64,000 nucleotides of DNA, taken from contig NZ_JYJA01000029.1 in NCBI RefSeq assembly GCF_000956465.1, forward strand, positions 62,001 to 126,000, read 5' to 3'. Below the pieces are notes generated by a model. It saw only the letters and a list, made by a program, of their open reading frames with translations, had not been told where the DNA came from and made no database searches. Both the position numbers and the translations under genes were made by a program. The DNA comes from Microbacterium trichothecenolyticum. GTDB lineage: Bacteria; Actinomycetota; Actinomycetes; Actinomycetales; Microbacteriaceae. Positions 1 through 7,480 of this stretch are shown piece by piece; the first letter of the stretch is position 1, and each line of letters opens with the position of its first letter.

Positions 1-161
1 GTCGCCCCGCAGGGGCTGCCCGCGGCCTGCGCTGCGGGCGTCGGCGCGAAGGCGACGAACGCCGCTGCGATGAGCGCGACCACGGCCACGAACGTGCTGA
101 TCCGGGCACCACGGGGCCACCGCCGACGAACTCCGACCGTCCCCATTGCAAAGTTCGTCAT
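1..161 (-). CDS. secreted protein, N-terminal part only (runs off the window)
   Basis: Reading the minus strand from the ATG at 161-159 gives 53 codons open to the window edge. The start is MTNFAMGTVGVRRRW, then a hydrophobic run (STFVAVVALIAAAFVAF) and a small-residue stretch ending PAAQAAGSPCG. This is a textbook signal peptide: basic n-region, hydrophobic core of about 17 residues, and an A-Q-A type cleavage site near residues 44-47. A second possible start (ATG at 146) would shorten the n-region but keep it intact. A purine run (GGGGA, then CTGGGG) precedes the ATG. The mature protein lies outside the window, so its function cannot be called. It is divergent from the acetyltransferase at 417. 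Confidence 0.6.
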   Translation of the reverse strand, partial: MTNFAMGTVGVRRRWPRGARISTFVAVVALIAAAFVAFAPTPAAQAAGSPCGA

Positions 162-416
162 GATCCCCAGTCCCCGCCGACGTCGCGGTCATCCGACGCT
201 GCGACCCCCGTCGCAGCGCGAGCTCCGGATCGCGCGCCGTCAAATCCCCATGGCGCAACGATTCGGGTCTCCCCGCGGGCAGTATATCCTCATGCCGCCC
301 CTCCGTGGAGGGGGAGCATGGCGTACCTTTACCCACTCTTGAGGGAGAGCCCGGGCCCTCGACTGATACATCTTTCGAAGCAGACCCCGGCCCCGCGACG
401 CGAGGAACCAGAAGAC

Positions 417-1013
417 ATGTCAGACGCACCCGTGATCCAAGCATCCGCCGATGTCGCCGACAGTGCCGAGCTCGGCGCCCGTACGCGCGTCTGGCATCTG
501 GCGCAGGTACGCGAAGGTGCGCGGCTCGGCACCGACTGCAACATCGGCAGGGGAGCGTACGTGGGCCCCGACGTCATCATGGGCGACAGCTGCAAGCTGC
601 AGAACTACGCGCTCGTGTACGAGCCCGCGCGTCTGGGCGACGGAGTGTTCATCGGGCCGGCCGCCGTGCTCACGAACGACGAGTTCCCGCGGGCGGCGAA
701 CCCCGACCTCTCCCTCAAGAGCGCGGACGACTGGCATGCGGTCGGCGTCACGATCGGCGACGGCGCCTCCATCGGGGCGCGCGCAGTGTGCATCGCTCCG
801 GTGACGATCGGAGAGTGGGCCCTCGTCGCGGCCGGGGCGGTCGTCACCAAGGACGTGCCCGCCTACGCGCTGGTCGTGGGTGTTCCTGCGCGACGCATCG
901 GGTGGGTCGGCAAGGTCGGCAAGCCACTCGTCCAGGAGGGTGGCGCGTGGGTCTGCCCCGAGTCGGGTGACCGCTACATCCAGGAGGGCGAGCGACTCCG
1001 TCCTGTGGACTGA
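417..1013 (+). CDS. left-handed beta-helix acyltransferase (WlbB/WbpD-like sugar N-acetyltransferase)
   Basis: A 198-residue protein made largely of hexapeptide repeats ([LIV]-G-x4), for example ARLGTDCNIGRGAYVGPDVIMG and later VTIGDGASIGARAVCIAPVTIG, ending in VVTKDVPAYALVVGVPARRIGW. That ending is the usual close of LbH acetyltransferases. The insert LTNDEFPRAANPD matches the xTNxxxPR element of UDP-2-acetamido-3-amino-glucuronate acetyltransferases (WlbB/WbpD). The ATG at 417 is preferred because GAGGAA lies about 10 bases upstream; the frame is open further back to 318, but that part is proline/arginine-rich and not family-like. The likely role is acetyl-CoA-dependent N-acetylation of a nucleotide sugar for a surface glycan. 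The convergent GT2-GtrA neighbour fits envelope work, but the exact substrate is unknown. Confidence 0.85.
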   Translation: MSDAPVIQASADVADSAELGARTRVWHLAQVREGARLGTDCNIGRGAYVGPDVIMGDSCKLQNYALVYEPARLGDGVFIGPAAVLTNDEFPRAANPDLSLKSADDWHAVGVTIGDGASIGARAVCIAPVTIGEWALVAAGAVVTKDVPAYALVVGVPARRIGWVGKVGKPLVQEGGAWVCPESGDRYIQEGERLRPVD

Positions 1014-1039
1014 CGGATGCCTCGGGCCGAGGCATCCGT
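1013..1039. terminator. bidirectional terminator hairpin built from GGATGC
   Basis: Perfect inverted repeat with arms ACGGATGCCTCGG and CCGAGGCATCCGT around a single G. It sits between two converging stop codons (acetyltransferase ends at 1013, glycosyltransferase at 1043). The GGATGC motif, over-represented in the window, forms the stem. Confidence 0.8.
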
Positions 1040-1042
1040 CCT

Positions 1043-2191
1043 CTAGAGCTCGCCGGGCTGCATGGCCTCGCGGTCGAGGTCCTCGACGAAGCGGCGGGCG
1101 GGGCTGACCTCGGCGCCGGCCTTGCGGGGCGCGTAGACGACCAGCGAGTGGAAGAGGAAGCGCACGAAGAACGCGACAACGAGGGTGATCGCCGTCGCCA
1201 CGACCGCTGAGATGTGCCCGGTCGAGACCATCATCGCGACGATCGGGATCCGGATGACGGCCTCGGCGTTGTTGAAGGTGAACGACTTCGCGAAGCGCAG
1301 CCACACTCCGGAGGCGCTCTCGCGCATGTCCTGGAAGACGAAGCGCTCCTGCAGCAGGAAGTTGCCGATGATGGTCACCTCGGCGGCGATGATCGCGGCG
1401 ACGATGTAGTCGACGCCCCAGTGGGTGAGCGCCCAGACGATCCCGACGTTCGCGATGGCGCCGAGCCCGCCGATCACGGCGAACAGCGACATCTTGCCGA
1501 AGCGCAGCGCGGTCAGCTGCGTGAGGAAGTGCAGGCCCTGCCGCATCGACGCCTTCGACTCACCCGCATGGCGGTCGGCGAAGTCGAACGGGACCTCCGC
1601 GATGCGCATCGGGCGGCGCGCGAGGATCTCGAGCAGGATCTTGAACCCCCGGGGGCGGAGCTGCTCCGGCTCGATGGCGCGGCGGTCGATGAGGAAGAAC
1701 CCCGTCATCGGGTCGGAGACGTCCTTCAGCCGGATGGGGAACATCGCTCGCGTCACGGCGGTCGACGCCTTCGACACCGTCACCCGGGTGCGGTCGGCGA
1801 GTCCGCCCGCGGTGCCTCCGCCGGCGTAGCGCGAGGCGATCACGACGTCCACGTCGCCGCGCGAGTAGCGGTGCCAGAGCTCCGGGATCTCTTCGGGCGG
1901 ATGCTGCAGATCGGCGTCCATGACGAGGCAGGCGTCCGCCTCGGCAGCGGCGAAGCCTTCCATGACCGCTCCCCCGAGGCCGCCGACGGGTCGGTCCCGG
2001 TGGATCAGCCGGACCGGCAGGGAAGCGGATGCTGCGACTTCGCGGATCACGTCGGGAGTGGCATCCGTGCTGTCGTCGACGAAGACGATCTCGGCATCGA
2101 GCCGGTTCTGCACCGCGGCGGTGATACGCCGGACGAGCTCCGCGATGTTCGGAGCCTCGTTGTACGTCGGAACCACGATGGACAACAGCAT
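1043..2191 (-). CDS. glycosyltransferase family 2 fused to GtrA-like membrane domain (polyprenyl-phosphate sugar synthase type)
   Basis: A 382-residue protein. Residues 1-235 are a GT2 domain of the dolichyl-phosphate mannose synthase type: LLSIVVPTYNEAPNI at the N-terminus, IVFVDDSTDATPDV, and the DXD-like VMDADLQHPPEEIP. The C-terminal part has about four hydrophobic helices and reads as GtrA (TALRFGKMSLFAVIGGLGAIANVGIVW and onward). Enzymes of this layout transfer a sugar from a nucleotide donor to a polyprenyl phosphate and help present it for glycan or protein glycosylation. The start at 2191 is preceded by GGGAGGA. The gene converges on the acetyltransferase gene with a shared terminator between them. 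Donor sugar and acceptor cannot be read from sequence. Confidence 0.9.
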   Translation of the reverse strand: MLLSIVVPTYNEAPNIAELVRRITAAVQNRLDAEIVFVDDSTDATPDVIREVAASASLPVRLIHRDRPVGGLGGAVMEGFAAAEADACLVMDADLQHPPEEIPELWHRYSRGDVDVVIASRYAGGGTAGGLADRTRVTVSKASTAVTRAMFPIRLKDVSDPMTGFFLIDRRAIEPEQLRPRGFKILLEILARRPMRIAEVPFDFADRHAGESKASMRQGLHFLTQLTALRFGKMSLFAVIGGLGAIANVGIVWALTHWGVDYIVAAIIAAEVTIIGNFLLQERFVFQDMRESASGVWLRFAKSFTFNNAEAVIRIPIVAMMVSTGHISAVVATAITLVVAFFVRFLFHSLVVYAPRKAGAEVSPARRFVEDLDREAMQPGEL

Positions 2192-2320
2192 CGCGGGCTA
2201 TCCTCCCACGCGTCGGTGAATGGTCCACTCAGGGTTCAGCAGACGCATGGGAGACGCACGGCCGGCACACCGGATGCCTCACCCGGCCCGCGCCCAGGAT
2301 CCATCCCGGAGAATGGAAGG

Positions 2321-2590
2321 GTGACCTACACGCCCGACTCCTCCTCGACCATCACGATGTTCGGCGCCGACTGGTGCCGCGACTGCATCCGCACCAAGAA
2401 GCAGCTCGACGAGCTCGGCATCTCGTACACGTACGTCGACCTCGTCGCCGACCCCGCCGCGGCGGACGTCGCCCGCGACATCTCGGGCCGCACCAACATC
2501 CCGGTCGTCGTGTACCCGGATGCCTCGCACCACGTCGAGCCGTCGAACGCCGACGTCGAGTCGAAGCTGCGCGAGCTCTCCCTCATCTGA
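2321..2590 (+). CDS. mycoredoxin / glutaredoxin-like protein
   Basis: An 89-residue thioredoxin-fold protein with GTG start. The motif ITMFGADWCRDCIRTKKQLDELG carries the redox-active CxxC as CRDC, followed by the cis-proline motif TNIPVVVYPD. Length and order match actinobacterial mycoredoxins, which use mycothiol to reduce protein-mycothiol mixed disulfides in the cytosol. The active-site variant WCxDC differs from the CGYC of classical Mrx1, so a general glutaredoxin/NrdH-like role is possible. The hexamer GAGAAT ends six bases before the GTG, so the transcript may be leaderless; a GGAAGG in the same spot could instead serve as a very close ribosome site. It stands alone between a glycosyltransferase and kynA. 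Confidence 0.85.
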   Translation: MTYTPDSSSTITMFGADWCRDCIRTKKQLDELGISYTYVDLVADPAAADVARDISGRTNIPVVVYPDASHHVEPSNADVESKLRELSLI

Positions 2591-2683
2591 GGCCGCCCAC
2601 CTGTCTTGCCCCGGGTGAGGGGATTGTCGGGGGGTCGGCGATCCGGCATCTCGACACCCTGACGCCGCGGCATCCCTCCTCAT

Positions 2684-2689
2684 TAGGCT
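2684..2689 (+). promoter_or_regulatory. -10 hexamer TAGGCT, leaderless promoter of kynA
   Basis: TAGGCT ends six bases before the GTG of kynA, which puts the expected transcription start at or within a base of the start codon. No ribosome-binding site precedes the gene. Confidence 0.6.
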
Positions 2690-2695
2690 GAGGCC

Positions 2696-3544
2696 GTGAG
2701 CGTCGAACGCAATACCCGGGCGATCGAGGGATCCGTCGTCACCGACTTCGAAGACCGCATGAGTTACGGCGGCTACCTCGATCTCGCCACCCTGCTGTCG
2801 GCCCAGCGCCCGCTCAGCAACCCCGAGCACCACGACGAGCTGCTGTTCATCGTGCAGCACCAGACCACGGAGCTGTGGCTGAAGCTCGTGCTGCACGAGC
2901 TCGGCGCCGCGTGCCGGCTGCTGCGCGAGGACCAGCTCGCACCCGCGCTCAAGGGCATCGCGCGCGTCAAGCACATCCAGAAGACCCTCACCGAGCAGTG
3001 GTCGGTGCTCGCGACGCTGACACCCGCCGAGTACGGGCAGTTCCGCGGCGTGCTGGGCAACGCGAGCGGCTTCCAGTCGGCGCAGTACCGCGCCGTCGAG
3101 TTCACGCTCGGCAACAAGAACGCCGCGATGCTGCGGGTGTTCGCCTCCGACCCCGCCGCCCACGCGCTCGTCGGCGCCGCACTCGAGGCGCCGAGCCTCT
3201 ACGACGAGTTCCTCGGGCTGCTCGCCCGCTCGGGCTACCCGATCCCCGCCGAGGTGCTCGGGCGCGATGTCACGAAGGCGTGGACCTACACGGCGGAGCT
3301 CGTGCCGGTGTTCACCGAGATCTATCGCGACCCCGAGGCCCACTGGGCGGCCTACGAGACGTGCGAGGAGCTCGTCGACCTCGAGGACAACTTCCAGCTG
3401 TGGCGCTTCCGTCATCTCAAGACGGTCGAGCGCATCATCGGCTTCAAGACGGGCACCGGCGGATCGAGCGGCGTGCCGTTCCTGCAGCGGGCCCTCGATC
3501 TCACCTTCTTCCCCGAGCTGTACGCCGTGCGGACGGAGCTGTGA
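2696..3544 (+). CDS. kynA: tryptophan 2,3-dioxygenase
   Basis: A 282-residue haem dioxygenase that opens the indole ring of L-tryptophan to N-formylkynurenine. Family signatures are clear: SYGGYLDLATLL, HDELLFIVQHQTTELWLKL (with the conserved distal-pocket histidine in the QHQ segment), and the SGFQSAQYRAVEF block. The C-terminal EDNFQLWRFRHLKTVERIIGFKTGTGGSSGVPFL holds the axial-histidine region. Length matches bacterial KynA. The GTG start is fixed by a TAGGCT hexamer six bases upstream, which suggests a leaderless message. It is the first gene of a coupled three-gene operon; its TGA overlaps the next ATG by one base. The operon converts tryptophan towards anthranilate and alanine. Confidence 0.97.
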   Translation: MSVERNTRAIEGSVVTDFEDRMSYGGYLDLATLLSAQRPLSNPEHHDELLFIVQHQTTELWLKLVLHELGAACRLLREDQLAPALKGIARVKHIQKTLTEQWSVLATLTPAEYGQFRGVLGNASGFQSAQYRAVEFTLGNKNAAMLRVFASDPAAHALVGAALEAPSLYDEFLGLLARSGYPIPAEVLGRDVTKAWTYTAELVPVFTEIYRDPEAHWAAYETCEELVDLEDNFQLWRFRHLKTVERIIGFKTGTGGSSGVPFLQRALDLTFFPELYAVRTEL

Positions 3545-4524
3545 TGTCGCACGATCCCGACGCACTGCGCGAACTCCTCGGTGCCGATGCGGCGCTCTGC
3601 CACCGGGCCATCACCGGCGAGCACGGTGTCTCGCTTCCCCCGTTCACCGATCACCACGTGCACCTGCATCTCATCGATGAGAGCGGTCTGGCCGCGGGCG
3701 GCATCGCGGGAGTCGTCGATCTCGGCGGCGACCCGGTGGCGCTGGCACGGCGCGGGAACCACAGCATTCCGCGCGTGGCATATGCCGGCGCGTTCCTCAC
3801 TGCGGTGGGGGGATACCCGCTCGGCCGGTCCTGGGCACCCGCGGAGATCGCCCGCGAGATCGCGGACGCGTCGACCCACCCCGGCGTCGCCGGCGGCGCG
3901 GGGACCGCGGTCGACGAGCAGGCGTCGTTCGGGGCATCCGTCATCAAAGCCGCGCTCAACAGCGCGGCGGGTCCCGTGCTCGACGCGCAGGCGCTGGCCG
4001 CGATCGTCGAGGTCGCGCGCGAGCGCGGGCTGCCCGTCGTCGCGCATGCGGAGGGCGACGGGATGCCGCAGCTCGCACTCGACGCGGGCGTCGACGGCTT
4101 CGCCCACACGCCGTTCACCGAGTTCGTCGGACGCACCTTCACCGCCCACGCGGTCGCCGCCGGTCAGGTGTGGATCTCGACGCTCGCGATCCACCGCGCA
4201 GACGCCGAGTCCGCCGAGTACGCGCGGGTGAACCTCGCGGGCTTCGCCGCCGCGGGCGGGCGCGTGCTCTACGGCACGGATCTCGGCAACGGCGAGCAGC
4301 CGGTGGGCGTCAACCCCGAAGAGGTCGCGGCGCTCGACCGCGCGGGCATCCGCGGTGCAGCGCTCATCTCCACGCTGGCCGACCCCTGGCCCCTGGCCGA
4401 TCCGCCCTCGGGCGTCTGCACCTTCGTCCCCGGCCCCCCGCCCACTGGACTCGACGAGGTCGCCGAGTGGCTGCGGGGAGCGACCGTCGTCCCCACCGAG
4501 GAGCTCATCCATGACGACCACTGA
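3544..4524 (+). CDS. amidohydrolase-superfamily protein in the kyn operon, candidate formylkynurenine formamidase
   Basis: A 326-residue metal-dependent amidohydrolase of imidazolonepropionase-like form. Visible metal-site elements in order are TDHHVHLH (first HxH pair), SVIKAALN (a lysine placed like the carboxylated bridging Lys), VVAHAEGD, GFAHTPF and YGTDLGN (late Asp). The gene starts inside the kynA stop and its own end overlaps the kynU start by 14 bases, so the three are translated together. The pathway needs a formamidase between KynA and KynU, and neither the HTGTHVD cyclase-type KynB motif nor an alpha/beta-hydrolase is present in the window. I infer this protein fills that step; another cyclic-amide hydrolase role is possible. 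Confidence 0.75.
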   Translation: MSHDPDALRELLGADAALCHRAITGEHGVSLPPFTDHHVHLHLIDESGLAAGGIAGVVDLGGDPVALARRGNHSIPRVAYAGAFLTAVGGYPLGRSWAPAEIAREIADASTHPGVAGGAGTAVDEQASFGASVIKAALNSAAGPVLDAQALAAIVEVARERGLPVVAHAEGDGMPQLALDAGVDGFAHTPFTEFVGRTFTAHAVAAGQVWISTLAIHRADAESAEYARVNLAGFAAAGGRVLYGTDLGNGEQPVGVNPEEVAALDRAGIRGAALISTLADPWPLADPPSGVCTFVPGPPPTGLDEVAEWLRGATVVPTEELIHDDH

Positions 4525-5776
4525 CCCGGCGCAGGCGCGGGTGGCCGAGCGGCTCGAGGACGAGGCATCCGTTCTCGACGCCGCAGACCCGCTGCGCGCG
4601 CACCGCGACGCGTTCGTCGGAGCCGAGACATCGCTCGTGTACTTCGACGGGAACTCGCTCGGTCGTCCGCTGCGGGCGAGCGTCGATCGGCTCGCCGCGT
4701 TCGCGCGCGACGAGTGGGGAGGGCGCCTCATCCGCGGCTGGGACGAGTCGTGGATGCAGCTGCCGTTCGACATCGGCGACGCCGTGGGGCGCGCCGCGAT
4801 CGGCGCCGCGGCGGGCCAGACGGTGATCGGCGACTCGACGACCGTCCTCCTCTACAAGCTGGTGCGGGCCGCGTTCGACGCGGCCCTCGCCGCGGATCCG
4901 GCGCGCGTGGAGATCGTCGTCGATCGCGACAACTTCCCCACCGACCGCTACCTCGTCGAGGGCATCGCCGCGGAGCGCGGCGGACGCGTGCGCTGGATCG
5001 ACGTGGATCTCGCCCGCGGCGTGTCCGCCGAGGCGCTTGCCGCGGCGGTCGGCTCCGAGACGGCGGTCGTGCTGCTGTCGCACGTCGCGTACCGCTCGGG
5101 ATATCTGACGGATGCCGCGACCCTCACCCGCATCGCGCACGCCGCCGGCGCGCTCATCGTGTGGGACCTCTGCCACTCGGCGGGCTCGGTGCCGGTCGAG
5201 GCCGACGCGTGGGGATTCGACCTCGCGGTGGGCTGCACGTACAAGTACCTGGGCGGCGGTCCTGGTTCGCCGGCGTTCGCCTACGTCGCCTCGCGGCTGC
5301 AGGATCGGCTCGCCCAGCCCATCCAGGGGTGGATGGGCGCGGCCGACGTCTTCGCGATGGGCCCGGAGTACCGCCCGGCCGGCGGCATGCGGCGCTTCCT
5401 GTCGGGCACGCCGCCCATCGTCGGCATGCTCGCGATGCAGGACACCCTCGACCTGCTCGAGGAGGTCGGGATCGAGGCCGTGCGCGCGAAGTCCATCGCG
5501 CTCACGCAGTTCGCCGTGCGGGTGGCCGACGAGCTGCTCGCCCCGCTCGGGGTCACGGTGGCGTCGCCGCGGGATCCCGCTGAGCGCGGCGGACACGTGA
5601 CGCTCTCGCACCCGTCGATGCGCGCGGTCACCGGCCGCCTGTGGACCCAGGACGTCATCCCCGACTACCGCGATCCCGACGGCCTCCGCATCGGCCTCTC
5701 CCCGCTGTCCACGTCTTTCACCGAGACCATCGCCGGGCTTCGGGCGGTCGAGGCCGCGGTCCGCGCGGAGTCCTGA
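4511..5776 (+). CDS. kynU: kynureninase
   Basis: A 421-residue PLP enzyme that cleaves L-kynurenine to anthranilate and L-alanine. Signatures are YFDGNSLGRPL near the N-terminus, IVWDLCHSAGSVP (the Asp that holds the PLP ring nitrogen), and AVGCTYKYLGGGPGSPAF with the Schiff-base lysine in TYKY. GWMGAADVFAMGPEYRPAGGMRRFLSGTPP follows as usual for the family. The ATG at 4511 (MTTTDPAQARV) is chosen over earlier in-frame starts because it gives the standard length and sits at the end of the amidohydrolase gene. Third gene of the operon. No anthranilate-degrading gene follows, so the products may feed amino-acid pools or be excreted. Confidence 0.96.
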   Translation: MTTTDPAQARVAERLEDEASVLDAADPLRAHRDAFVGAETSLVYFDGNSLGRPLRASVDRLAAFARDEWGGRLIRGWDESWMQLPFDIGDAVGRAAIGAAAGQTVIGDSTTVLLYKLVRAAFDAALAADPARVEIVVDRDNFPTDRYLVEGIAAERGGRVRWIDVDLARGVSAEALAAAVGSETAVVLLSHVAYRSGYLTDAATLTRIAHAAGALIVWDLCHSAGSVPVEADAWGFDLAVGCTYKYLGGGPGSPAFAYVASRLQDRLAQPIQGWMGAADVFAMGPEYRPAGGMRRFLSGTPPIVGMLAMQDTLDLLEEVGIEAVRAKSIALTQFAVRVADELLAPLGVTVASPRDPAERGGHVTLSHPSMRAVTGRLWTQDVIPDYRDPDGLRIGLSPLSTSFTETIAGLRAVEAAVRAES

Positions 5777-5826
5777 CGGCGGGATCGGCGTCCACAGGCC
5801 GAGCCGAGCAAGCGACACTGCTGACC

Positions 5827-5832
5827 TACACT
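5827..5832 (+). promoter_or_regulatory. -10 hexamer TACACT of the GPH transporter gene
   Basis: TACACT ends six bases before the ATG at 5839, matching the leaderless layout of several genes here. No ribosome-binding site is seen. Confidence 0.5.
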
Positions 5833-5838
5833 GGCGCG

Positions 5839-7251
5839 ATGAGCAATGAGGCTCCGCCGGCGACTGGGGTTCCGGCATCCATCTCCTCCGCACGTCTCAG
5901 CCGGGGCACGATCGCGCGCTATGCGACCGGGTCGCTGGGCACGGGCGGGTTCGCGACCCTGCCCGGCCTGGTGCTGACCTACTACCTCACCGACTCGCTC
6001 GGCGTCGCGGCGCTCGCGGCCGGCGCCGTGATCACGGTCGCGAAGGTGTGGGACGTCGTGATCGACCCGGTCATCGGGGCGCTCACCGACCGCGACCTCG
6101 CCCGCCACGGCAGCCGGCGACGCCTGATGCTCATCGGCGCGCTCGCACTGCCGGTGCTGTTCGCGCTGACGTTCGCGGTGCCGCCGTCGCTCGGTCCCGT
6201 GGTGGCCGGCATCTGGGTGCTGCTCGCGTTCACGCTCACGGCGACGGCGTTCAGCCTCTTCCAGGTGCCGTACATCGCGCTTCCCGCCGAGCTCACGCCG
6301 CGCTACGACGAGCGCACGCGCCTGCTGACGTGGCGCGTCGTCGTGCTGACGCTCGCGATCCTGCTCTTCGGCGCCGGGGGCCCGGCGCTGCGTCGTGTGT
6401 CGGAAGACCCGTTCGTCCAGTACCTGGTGATGGGCGTGGTCTGCGGCGTGGTGATCGGGATCGGGATGCTGGTGGCCACCGGTGTCGCCAGGCGCCGGGT
6501 CGACGCCTCCGGGGCCGCTGCTGCACCTGCAGCTTCGGCGAGCGCGGAGCCTTCGGCGGGGATCCGGGAGCACTTCGCCTCGGGGATCGGTGCCCTCACG
6601 CGCAGCAGGCCGTTCCGGCTGCTGCTGTCGACGTTCGTGCTGCAGGCGCTGGCCACCGGGCTCATGCTCGCCGGTGCGCAGTACGTGGCGACGTGGGTGC
6701 TGCACTCTCAGGCCGCGGTCGAGCTGCTGTTCGTCGCGCTCATCGCGCCGGCCCTGCTCGCCGCCCCCGCGTGGGGAGTGGTCGCGCGCCGCATCGGCAA
6801 GGAACGGACGTTCACGATCGCGAGCGTCGTGTTCGCGATCGCGGCCCTGTCGATCGTCGGCATGCTGTGGGCGCCGGGCGACTGGATCTACGCGCCGGTC
6901 GGCGTCGCCGGCATCGCGTACGCGGGCATGCAGTCGCTGCCGATGGCGATGCTCCCCGACGTCATCTCGCACGACGAGCGCACGCACGGACCCGGTCGCG
7001 CAGGGTCGTTCAGCGGCGTGTGGACCGCCGGCGAGACGGTGGGCTTCGCGCTCGGCGCGACGACGCTGGCGGTGATCCTGGCCGTGACGGGATACGTCTC
7101 GTCGACGGGCACGCAGGTGGTGGAGCAGCCGGATGCAGCGATCACGGGCATCGTCGTGAGCTTCAGCCTCGCGCCGGCCGTGCTGATCGCGCTGAGCCTT
7201 CTCACCCTCGCCCGCTACCCGCTGCGCCGCGCCGACATCGATCACGGCTGA
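5839..7251 (+). CDS. MFS transporter, glycoside-pentoside-hexuronide:cation symporter (GPH) type
   Basis: A 470-residue integral membrane protein with about twelve hydrophobic segments. The N-terminal pattern GTIARYATGSLGTGGFATLPGLVLTYYLTDSLG and VAKVWDVVIDPVIGALTDR is the GPH signature (DxxxDPxxGxxxDR), followed by the basic loop HGSRRRLMLIG. The family couples cation flow to uptake of glycosides or related compounds; the substrate here is not evident. A cytoplasmic linker of alanine/serine-rich residues (around 222-240) separates the two halves. It stands alone after the kyn operon, with its own leaderless promoter, and is followed by a palindromic repeat at 7281. Kynurenine-pathway transport is conceivable only from proximity. 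Confidence 0.85.
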   Translation: MSNEAPPATGVPASISSARLSRGTIARYATGSLGTGGFATLPGLVLTYYLTDSLGVAALAAGAVITVAKVWDVVIDPVIGALTDRDLARHGSRRRLMLIGALALPVLFALTFAVPPSLGPVVAGIWVLLAFTLTATAFSLFQVPYIALPAELTPRYDERTRLLTWRVVVLTLAILLFGAGGPALRRVSEDPFVQYLVMGVVCGVVIGIGMLVATGVARRRVDASGAAAAPAASASAEPSAGIREHFASGIGALTRSRPFRLLLSTFVLQALATGLMLAGAQYVATWVLHSQAAVELLFVALIAPALLAAPAWGVVARRIGKERTFTIASVVFAIAALSIVGMLWAPGDWIYAPVGVAGIAYAGMQSLPMAMLPDVISHDERTHGPGRAGSFSGVWTAGETVGFALGATTLAVILAVTGYVSSTGTQVVEQPDAAITGIVVSFSLAPAVLIALSLLTLARYPLRRADIDHG

Positions 7252-7280
7252 CGGCCGGGCGCCGCAGCATCCGTCCGCCG

Positions 7281-7363
7281 GCACAGAATCGGAGATCTTC
7301 GCCGACACGCGGACGAACGGATGCCGCCTCCCGGCGTGTCGGGCCGCACCGCCGATTCTGTGC
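7281..7363. repeat. 83-base palindromic intergenic element, family A copy 1
   Basis: Outer arms GCACAGAATCGG and CCGATTCTGTGC enclose an inner pair CGACACGC / GCGTGTCG. A second copy with the same outer and inner arms lies at 60217-60298. Both copies sit just downstream of a plus-strand stop codon. It could fold into a long cruciform or RNA hairpin and may also stop transcription. Confidence 0.75.
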
Positions 7364-7480
7364 ACGACGACGTGGGATCGGGTCGCACACCTGCTGACAC
7401 CGAGTGTCTGGCGCCGTGACGTAGGATGCCCGGTGACGGACTCACGAGCGGGAGTCGCGCGCGAGTTCGAAGGAGAACAC

